A stretch of 6,299 nucleotides of DNA from an archaeon (lineage in GTDB: Archaea; Methanobacteriota; Methanobacteria; Methanobacteriales; Methanobacteriaceae): positions 1-6,299 of the forward strand of contig JAKSUE010000085.1 in NCBI GenBank assembly GCA_024409165.1. Direction: 5' to 3'. This document shows positions 1-4,537 of the stretch, piece by piece. Under the pieces are notes generated by a model, which was not told the origin of the DNA, made no database searches, and worked only from the letters and a program-made list of their open reading frames with translations. The translations under genes were made by a program, and so were the position numbers. Numbering within the stretch: position 1 is the first letter of the stretch; each line of letters begins with the position of its first letter.

Positions 1-11
1 TAATTTGGCTA

Positions 12-42
12 TTTTTATTGAGTTTTTATTTTTTTATTTTTA
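12..42 (+). other. T-rich tract at left edge
   Basis: This stretch of the + strand is almost entirely T with isolated A and G. It resembles the U-rich tails that end transcripts in archaea and could belong to a gene left of the window. No convincing hairpin precedes it inside the window, so it may also be plain A/T-rich spacer. Confidence 0.25.
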
Positions 43-90
43 AATTTTATGTAATATTAACCTTAAAATTTTATTAAATTTTTTTAATTT

Positions 91-113
91 AAAGCTCATT
101 TTGGGCTTTTTTT
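91..113 (+). terminator. Hairpin plus T-run terminator for an upstream + strand gene
   Basis: AAAGCTC (91-97) pairs with GGGCTTT (103-109) through a 7-bp stem with one G-U pair and an ATTTT loop, and a run of seven T follows (107-113). Its G and C content stands out in an A/T-rich region. On the other strand the hairpin is not followed by a T-run, so it acts on + strand transcripts. It implies that a + strand gene ends just left of the window and that the binding-protein gene at 352 starts a separate transcript. Confidence 0.7.
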
Positions 114-284
114 AGTGTACTACTAACCTTACAGGCATTTATGAAAAGTATTATATACTTCTATTTACATAATTCATATTGTCAATAAAACTATTGTTAG
201 ATTTATTGAATATTTTAGAAAAATTTTTAATTTTTAAAAATTTAATAATGTTTAACATATTTATTAAATTGTATACAAAAAAGG
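114..284. other. Gene-free A/T-rich stretch
   Basis: No coding sequence is supported here. It contains short palindromes: AAGTAT-TAT-ATACTT at 146-160, an all-A/T 10-bp stem with a 3-nt loop at 221-243, and the 10-bp perfect palindrome TTGTATACAA at 269-278. In DNA this A/T-rich such palindromes arise readily by chance, so none is called as an operator. No structured RNA or riboswitch of a known class was recognised. Confidence 0.5.
143..157 (+). promoter_or_regulatory. Alternative distal BRE/TATA-like element
   Basis: GAAAAGTA (143-150) followed by TTATATA (151-157) resembles an archaeal purine-rich BRE and TATA box. Initiation about 25 nt downstream would give a leader of roughly 170 nt for the gene at 352. 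The element overlaps the AAGTAT/ATACTT inverted repeat. It could be the real promoter, a second one, or chance in A/T-rich DNA. Confidence 0.35.
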
Positions 285-295
285 TTTAATATTAT
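276..295 (+). promoter_or_regulatory. Proximal promoter candidate for the gene at 352
   Basis: A purine-rich stretch (about 277-284) precedes TTTAATATTAT (285-295). The TATA-like centre lies about 63 nt before the ATG at 352. The much clearer promoter of the paralogous gene at 1549 lies at the same distance from its ATG, which is the main reason for choosing this site. The match to a TATA box is mediocre. Confidence 0.4.
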
Positions 296-341
296 AATAA
301 ATTTTTAATTTACTAAAATAAATTAATTTATATTATTTATT

Positions 342-346
342 GGTGA
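342..346 (+). promoter_or_regulatory. Ribosome binding site that fixes the start at 352
   Basis: GGTGA, extended to GGTGAT at 342-347, complements the 3' end of archaeal 16S rRNA and sits 5 nt before the ATG at 352. A longer reading frame opens with TTG at 340, but that codon overlaps this site. The ATG at 352 is therefore the start. The paralogue at 1549 has the same GGTGAT at 1540-1545. Confidence 0.85.
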
Positions 347-351
347 TTAAA

Positions 352-1293
352 ATGGATAAAAAATGGATTGCAGTAATTGCTATTATTGTAATAGCTATTG
401 TTGCTTGTGGTGCTTACTTTGTAATGAGTGGCGACGATGGTACTGTAAGAATCGGTTATTTGCCATCTGATCATGACTCTGCAATGTATATAGCACAAGC
501 TCAAAAAGATTATGAAGCTCAAGGTCTTAAAGTTGAGTATACTGAATTTAATAATGGTGGAGATCTTATGACTGCTATGGCTAGTGGTGATATAGACGTT
601 GGTTATGTTGGAATTACTCCTGTATTATCTTCTATTTCAAAAGGAGTCCCTGTTAAAGTTCTTTCTGGTGCACAAACTGAAGGTAGTGCTCTTGTAGTTG
701 CTTCTGGTGCTTCTATTAATTCTATTAAAGATTTAAAAGGTAAAACAGTTGCTACTCCAGGTGATGCTTCTATTCAATACATGCTTTTACAATATGAACT
801 TGAGAAAAATGGTATGAAAATGAGTGATGTTACTGTCACTTCTATGAAAGTATCTTCTATGTGTGATGCTTTAAAAGCTAATAAAATAGACGCAGCTATG
901 GTTTATGAACCTTACTCCTCTATTGCAGAATCTCAAGGATATGGTAAAGTATTAAAAGACTCTGGAGATATTCTCCCAAATCACCCATGTTGTGTAGTTG
1001 CAGCAAGTGATGACTTTATTAAAAACCATCCTAATGAAACTAAAATTATTTTAGACATCCACGAAAAAACAACTAAATTCATTAATGAAAACCCATCTGA
1101 AGCAGCTAAATTATTACCTAATAGTGTTGTTCCAGATAAAAATGTTGAAGCTAAAGTTCTTGAAAGAATTAACTTCATTTCTGGTTTAGATGCAGATTAT
1201 AAAAAATCTGTAATGGACTTTATGAACATTGAAGTTAAAATGGGTATCTTAAAAGCTCCATTAACTGAAGCTCAAATATTTGCAAACATTTAG
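352..1293 (+). CDS. ABC transporter substrate-binding protein, NMT1/TauA-like (paralogue 1)
   Basis: A 313-aa solute receptor of the nitrate/sulfonate/taurine class, expected to sit outside the membrane and deliver ligand to an ABC permease. The N-terminus is MDKK, then a hydrophobic stretch (about 6-18) ending in IVAC at 16-19. This fits a lipobox with Cys19 as the anchored residue, although an uncleaved membrane anchor is also possible. The mature domain opens with the first strand IGYLP (34-38). Next come NNGGDLMTAMASGDID (about 67-82), SIKDLKGKTVAT (about 124-135), and a second lobe with VYEPY and the pair Cys213-Cys214 in NHPCC. These are typical landmarks of the family, as is the length. 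The ligand cannot be told from sequence and no permease or ATPase gene is nearby. A hairpin terminator follows 26 nt after the stop, so the gene is probably transcribed alone. The start is set by the GGTGAT site. Confidence 0.9.
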   Translation: MDKKWIAVIAIIVIAIVACGAYFVMSGDDGTVRIGYLPSDHDSAMYIAQAQKDYEAQGLKVEYTEFNNGGDLMTAMASGDIDVGYVGITPVLSSISKGVPVKVLSGAQTEGSALVVASGASINSIKDLKGKTVATPGDASIQYMLLQYELEKNGMKMSDVTVTSMKVSSMCDALKANKIDAAMVYEPYSSIAESQGYGKVLKDSGDILPNHPCCVVAASDDFIKNHPNETKIILDIHEKTTKFINENPSEAAKLLPNSVVPDKNVEAKVLERINFISGLDADYKKSVMDFMNIEVKMGILKAPLTEAQIFANI

Positions 1294-1319
1294 ATTAATA
1301 GTTGTTTTATATAATTAAC

Positions 1320-1353
1320 ATGAATTTGCTAAGTTTTACTTAGTTAAATTCAT
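1320..1353 (+). terminator. Hairpin terminator after the first binding-protein gene
   Basis: ATGAATTT (1320-1327) pairs perfectly with AAATTCAT (1346-1353). Inside that stem CTAAGT (1329-1334) pairs with ACTTAG (1338-1343) around a TTT loop, with a small internal loop between the two stems. A long T-rich tract follows directly. This should separate the transcripts of the two paralogous genes. Confidence 0.75.
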
Positions 1354-1365
1354 TTTATTTTTCTT

Positions 1366-1394
1366 ATTTTTTTATTTTTTTATTTTTTTATTTT
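1366..1394 (+). repeat. Tandem 8-bp repeat (A followed by seven T)
   Basis: A residues at 1366, 1374, 1382 and 1390 are separated by exactly seven T each, giving three full copies of an 8-bp unit and a partial fourth. It forms the U-rich tail of the terminator hairpin at 1320-1353. A unit like this is prone to slippage. Confidence 0.75.
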
Positions 1395-1475
1395 ACTGAT
1401 TTTTACTCTTTTTTATAATTATTATATTGCTATTTTTAACTTATTTTTGATTAATTTAGTTATTTTCTTATTTCT

Positions 1476-1489
1476 CGAAAATTTTATAT
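1476..1489 (+). promoter_or_regulatory. Archaeal BRE/TATA promoter of the gene at 1549
   Basis: CGAAAA (1476-1481) is a near-consensus BRE and is followed directly by TTTTATAT (1482-1489) as TATA box. Initiation about 25 nt downstream, near 1511, leaves a leader of roughly 38 nt before the ATG. This is the clearest promoter in the window and shows that the second binding-protein gene is transcribed on its own. Confidence 0.75.
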
Positions 1490-1518
1490 TATTGTTTTAT
1501 CATAAATTTAATCATATT

Positions 1519-1535
1519 ACAATATATTATATTGT
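1519..1535 (+). promoter_or_regulatory. 17-bp palindrome between promoter and ribosome binding site
   Basis: ACAATATA (1519-1526) and TATATTGT (1528-1535) are perfect inverted arms around one central base. The site starts a few bases after the predicted transcription start and ends 4 nt before the GGTGAT at 1540. That position suits an operator for a dimeric repressor, or an RNA hairpin that could limit ribosome access. It is made almost only of A and T, so chance remains possible. Confidence 0.45.
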
Positions 1536-1548
1536 TTTTGGTGATTAA

Positions 1549-2496
1549 ATGCATGATAAATATAAAATAGCAATTGGTATTATTTTAGTTATTCTTTTTG
1601 TTGTAGGAACTTGCTATTATGTGGATGCAAGTAGAACCGAAAATACAATAAGTATTGGGGTTTTACATACTGATCATGATGCTCCTGCTGAAATTGCTGA
1701 AGCTCAAGGTTTGTATAAAAAAGAAGGTCTTAATGTTGAGATTCGCCAATTTAACAATGGTGGGGATCTTATGACTGCTATGGCTAGTGGTGATATTGAT
1801 ATTGGTTATTTAGGTATTTCTCCTGTTTTATCTACTTATAGTAAAGGTGCTCCTGTAAAAATTGTTTCAGCTGTTCAAACTGGAGGTAGTTCTCTTGTTG
1901 TTCGTGCAAATGAAAATATTAGTTCTATTGAAGATTTAAAAGGAAAAACTGTAGCAACTATTGGTGAAACTTCTATTCAATATATACTTTTAACTAAATA
2001 TATGAAAGAGAATGGAATGGATATTAATGATATTAAACATATTGCAATGAAATCTTCAACTATGACTGGGGCTTTAGGAGCAAATCAATTGGATGCTATG
2101 TTTGTACCTGAACCTTACGCTTCTGTTGCTGTTGTTGCTGGTGTTGGTAAAGTTTTAGTATCTTCTGAAGAGATTATGCCAAATCATCCATGTTGTGTTA
2201 TTGCTACTTCAGATAGTTTTATAAAAACACATCCTAATGAACTTAAAAAGATTTTAGCTATTCATGAGAAAGCAACTAATTTTGTAAATGAAAATCCAGA
2301 TAAAGCAGTTAAGATATTACCAAGAGATATGGTTATTGATGAAAATGTTCAAAAGAATACTCTCAGTCAATTAAACTTTATTTCAGGTTTATCTCCAGAA
2401 TTCAAACAATCTGTTCTTGATTTTGCTACTCTTGAAGTTAAATTAGGATTTTTAAATACTACTATTGATTCAAGTAAATTATTTTATGATATTTAA
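1549..2496 (+). CDS. ABC transporter substrate-binding protein, NMT1/TauA-like (paralogue 2)
   Basis: A 315-aa paralogue of the protein encoded at 352-1293. The two align without gaps from the first strand (IGVLHTDHD, from residue 36) to the end, with about 56% identity by hand count. The N-terminus MHDKYK is followed by a hydrophobic segment (about 7-21) and Cys22. The residues before it are VGT, and the Thr is atypical for a lipobox, so a membrane anchor is as likely as a lipoprotein. Shared landmarks are NNGGDLMTAMASGDID, DLKGKTVAT, PEPY and NHPCC (Cys215-Cys216). Differences cluster in the first-lobe loop after DHD and around residues 165-195 of the second lobe, where ligand contacts would be expected, suggesting a related but different ligand. 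The gene has its own promoter, a GGTGAT site 3 nt before the ATG, and a terminator hairpin over its stop codon. Confidence 0.9.
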   Translation: MHDKYKIAIGIILVILFVVGTCYYVDASRTENTISIGVLHTDHDAPAEIAEAQGLYKKEGLNVEIRQFNNGGDLMTAMASGDIDIGYLGISPVLSTYSKGAPVKIVSAVQTGGSSLVVRANENISSIEDLKGKTVATIGETSIQYILLTKYMKENGMDINDIKHIAMKSSTMTGALGANQLDAMFVPEPYASVAVVAGVGKVLVSSEEIMPNHPCCVIATSDSFIKTHPNELKKILAIHEKATNFVNENPDKAVKILPRDMVIDENVQKNTLSQLNFISGLSPEFKQSVLDFATLEVKLGFLNTTIDSSKLFYDI

Positions 2497-2524
2497 ATAA
2501 TTTACTTATTTTTTATTTTATTTT
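2472..2524 (+). terminator. Terminator hairpin overlapping the stop codon of the gene at 1549
   Basis: AAGTAAATTATTT (2472-2484) pairs perfectly over 13 bp with AAATAATTTACTT (2495-2507) around a 10-nt loop. The stop codon TAA (2494-2496) lies at the edge of the loop and the start of the right arm, so the left arm is coding sequence. A T-rich tail (about 2509-2524) follows. It acts on the + strand. Confidence 0.75.
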
Positions 2525-2705
2525 AAAAAAATTATCTAACTATTTTTTTAAAAACTTATTTTTCTTTTTTTTCAATTAAATTAAATAAAAAAATAGGCTT
2601 AAAAATCTAATTAAATTATAATTAAATTAAATTAGATGAAAATAGGTTAAAAAAAGTTTAAACACAAATTACATAAAATAAAATAAAAAAACGCTAAAAA
2701 GCCTA
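2525..2705. other. Gene-free core of the convergent intergenic region
   Basis: This A/T-rich spacer lies between the two convergent terminators. ATCTAATT (2605-2612) and AATTAGAT (2630-2637) form an 8-bp inverted repeat with a 17-nt loop. TAGGCTT (2594-2600) and AAGCCTA (2699-2705) form a distant inverted pair. Either could back up termination. No coding sequence or RNA gene was recognised. Confidence 0.4.
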
Positions 2706-2750
2706 ATTAAAATAAAAATAAATAAGATTTAGATTTTAAATATCTAAATC
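2706..2750 (-). terminator. Terminator hairpin overlapping the stop codon of the 569-aa amidohydrolase gene
   Basis: GATTTAGAT (2726-2734) pairs perfectly over 9 bp with ATCTAAATC (2742-2750) around a 7-nt loop. Read on the - strand, the first arm encodes the last residues (Asp-Leu-Asp), the stop codon (2736-2738) lies in the loop, and the second arm is followed by a T-rich tail (about 2725 down to 2706). It mirrors the layout of the convergent terminator at 2472-2524. Confidence 0.7.
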
Positions 2751-4445
2751 ATTTAATGGATTAGGAATCCTAAGTTCTTTACCTTCAAAATAGGTGAATT
2801 CAGGACTAATTCCTCCAAGTTCATTAGGTGGACATTCGAAAATATCCACAGGTAAAACAACTAAATTTGCAAATTTACCTACTTCAATAGAACCTGTAAT
2901 ATCATCTAAATGCATTCTTTTTGCATTAACCATAGTATAACCGTTAAGTAATTGTTCTAAGGTAAATTTAGCACTTGCATTTGGACGGCAACCATTTTCA
3001 TACAAACTAAAATCAGTAGGTAATACTGGTTCTACTCTAGTTATACCTATTTCCATTCCTAAAAATGGACTAGTTCTTTTTAAACCATATGTGTCAATGT
3101 TATCACTGGAGAAACCTACTAATGGACCATCTTCAAGAATTCCAGTATAATCCATCATAGTTTTCCAACGTTTTTCACCAAATAATGGTTTACAACTAAG
3201 CATAGGGTCAGCAGACCATACAGGAGTATAATCTACATACATTCCAAGTTCTTTAATACGGTGTACATCATCTGGATGGATAAGTTCACAATGAGCAAGA
3301 GTTACTGTAATAGACCAGTCATCACCACAGATTTTTTGTGCTTCTTCACATGCATCACACATTAAACGGAAACTTCCATCACATACACAGTGAATGTGGA
3401 AATCAAGGTTTTCTTCGTTTAAACGAACCATTACATCTCTCATTTCTTTCATTGTTGCATGAGCTGTTCCGTAATTTTTACCTTCTGGGTCATTGTGGAA
3501 TGGTTCTGTACTTAAAACATCTCCAAACTCATTTGAACCATCGATAAAGAATTTAACAACATAAGAACGAATATGATCTGTAGTATAAGTTTCTTGCCAT
3601 CTTTTTGCTCTTGCAATTGTTTCTTCAAGGTTTTCTACTTTATCAAGTAAGGAACATGCATCATAATACATGTTTAATTCGCCTTTTTGATCAAGGTCAT
3701 AAATATATTGTAAATTTTCATCAGATTCTGTGATAGCATCCATAATACCTGTTATACCATAGTGTCTAAAGGTATTAAGTACTATTGCTCCAGTTTCTTC
3801 TGTAAAATGTTGGGAAGGTCTCCAATTTATTGCATCATAGATTCCAACATCCCCTTCAACTAAACTTTGATGACACCATCCAGTATATTCTCCATTTTCA
3901 TCTTTTACAAAATGAGGGTCATCTACAGGACTTACAGAGTGAGGAATTCCATTTTCATCTTTAAGCATTTCAAGAGCTACACTATTGTATAAACATCCAT
4001 GACCAGTATCATCTTGAATACGAGCAGGTCTATCTGATATAATAGCATCTAAATCTTCTTTATTAGGCCCTTCATTACCAAAAGTATTACTCATATAACG
4101 AGCATAGCAGAAATAAGGTTTTTCTTCTTTAGGATATTTTTTAGCAAATTTTTCAATATTTTCAAATAACTCATCTTTATCTTCAGTTAAAGGACCATAA
4201 ATAATCCATAATCCTCTAGCCATCAATGCAGGGTGAGCATGACCATCTATAAGACCTGGAAGTACTGTTTTTCCTTCTAAGTCAACTACTTCAAATTCAC
4301 CTTCTTGGCTATCAACAAAGCTTTTAACTTCTTCATTAGTACCAACAGCTACAAATTTTTTATCATCAATAGCTATTGCTTCAGCCCATTCCATATCTGG
4401 ATTTTCAGTCCAAATCTTACCATTAATTAAAATCTTTTTATCCAT
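2736..4445 (-). CDS. YtcJ-like metal-dependent amidohydrolase (Amidohydro_3), 569 aa
   Basis: A predicted cytoplasmic TIM-barrel hydrolase of the family that includes N-substituted formamide deformylase and YtcJ; it has no signal peptide. A small N-terminal beta domain (about 1-62) precedes LPGLIDGHAH, with metal ligands His69 and His71. Lys298 in VVKFFIDGS is the candidate carboxylated bridging lysine, His352 and His385 (LAHCELI) are the further metal histidines, and Asp448 in GFSSD is the catalytic aspartate. The C-terminus returns to the beta domain (GSIEVGKFANLVVL, about 518-531). These assignments come from family pattern. The usual HxxGDRA motif is altered to HCVCDGS at 352-358 and sits in a cysteine cluster (353, 355, 363, 366, 373). 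At 569 aa it is slightly long for the family. AGTGAT lies just before the ATG. It lies 92 bp downstream of a family relative; the true substrate is unknown. Confidence 0.88.
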   Translation of the reverse strand: MDKKILINGKIWTENPDMEWAEAIAIDDKKFVAVGTNEEVKSFVDSQEGEFEVVDLEGKTVLPGLIDGHAHPALMARGLWIIYGPLTEDKDELFENIEKFAKKYPKEEKPYFCYARYMSNTFGNEGPNKEDLDAIISDRPARIQDDTGHGCLYNSVALEMLKDENGIPHSVSPVDDPHFVKDENGEYTGWCHQSLVEGDVGIYDAINWRPSQHFTEETGAIVLNTFRHYGITGIMDAITESDENLQYIYDLDQKGELNMYYDACSLLDKVENLEETIARAKRWQETYTTDHIRSYVVKFFIDGSNEFGDVLSTEPFHNDPEGKNYGTAHATMKEMRDVMVRLNEENLDFHIHCVCDGSFRLMCDACEEAQKICGDDWSITVTLAHCELIHPDDVHRIKELGMYVDYTPVWSADPMLSCKPLFGEKRWKTMMDYTGILEDGPLVGFSSDNIDTYGLKRTSPFLGMEIGITRVEPVLPTDFSLYENGCRPNASAKFTLEQLLNGYTMVNAKRMHLDDITGSIEVGKFANLVVLPVDIFECPPNELGGISPEFTYFEGKELRIPNPLNDLDI

Positions 4446-4454
4446 AAAATCACT

Positions 4455-4506
4455 TTAAATTAATAATAATTAATTAAATTAGTAATAATTAATTAAATTA
4501 ATAATA
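4455..4506. repeat. 19-bp-period tandem repeat between the two amidohydrolase genes
   Basis: The 18-bp string TAATAATTAATTAAATTA occurs at 4464-4481 and again at 4483-4500. The 19-bp period continues with only single mismatches from about 4455 to 4506, giving about 2.7 copies. It is composed of A and T with one G. If the downstream gene has its own promoter near 4527, the repeat is its 5' leader. Otherwise it is operon spacer. Confidence 0.75.
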
Positions 4507-4519
4507 TTAAATGATAAAA

Positions 4520-4533
4520 GTTATATTTAAATA
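4520..4533 (-). promoter_or_regulatory. Candidate internal promoter for the 569-aa amidohydrolase gene
   Basis: Read on the - strand, TATTTAAATATAAC is TATA-like and overlaps the 12-bp palindrome ATATTTAAATAT (4523-4534). Initiation about 25 nt on would give a leader of about 55 nt covering the tandem repeat. There is no strong BRE, and read-through from the gene at 6172 is equally possible because no terminator hairpin was found between the two genes. Confidence 0.4.
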
Positions 4534-4537
4534 TTAC

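Noticed and set aside
161..340. Riboswitch or structured leader before the first binding-protein gene
   Set aside because: Only A/T-only stems such as 221-243 and CAATA/TATTG at 183-196 are present. No conserved riboswitch core was recognised, and the proximal promoter would leave most of this untranscribed.
340..351. TTG start adding four residues to the first binding protein
   Set aside because: The TTG and following codons overlap the GGTGAT ribosome binding site, and the ATG at 352 has correct spacing and matches the paralogue's N-terminus.
337..522. Small - strand reading frame over the start of the first binding-protein gene
   Set aside because: It is antisense to a clear gene and its low-complexity Asn/Tyr-rich product has no recognisable motif.
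981..1178. Small - strand reading frame within the first binding-protein gene
   Set aside because: It is fully antisense to conserved coding sequence, with no ribosome binding site or motif noted.
1549..1614. Firm lipoprotein call for the second binding protein
   Set aside because: The residues before Cys22 are Val-Gly-Thr, and Thr at -1 does not fit a standard lipobox, so the call is left open between lipoprotein and membrane anchor.
2594..2705. TAGGCTT/AAGCCTA inverted pair as a mobile-element end or attachment site
   Set aside because: The arms are only 7 bp, 98 bp apart, and nothing between them resembles an element or gene.
3338..3547. Small + strand reading frame within the 569-aa amidohydrolase gene
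   Set aside because: It is the antisense shadow of conserved catalytic sequence. Its His/Leu-rich product is what the reverse frame would give.
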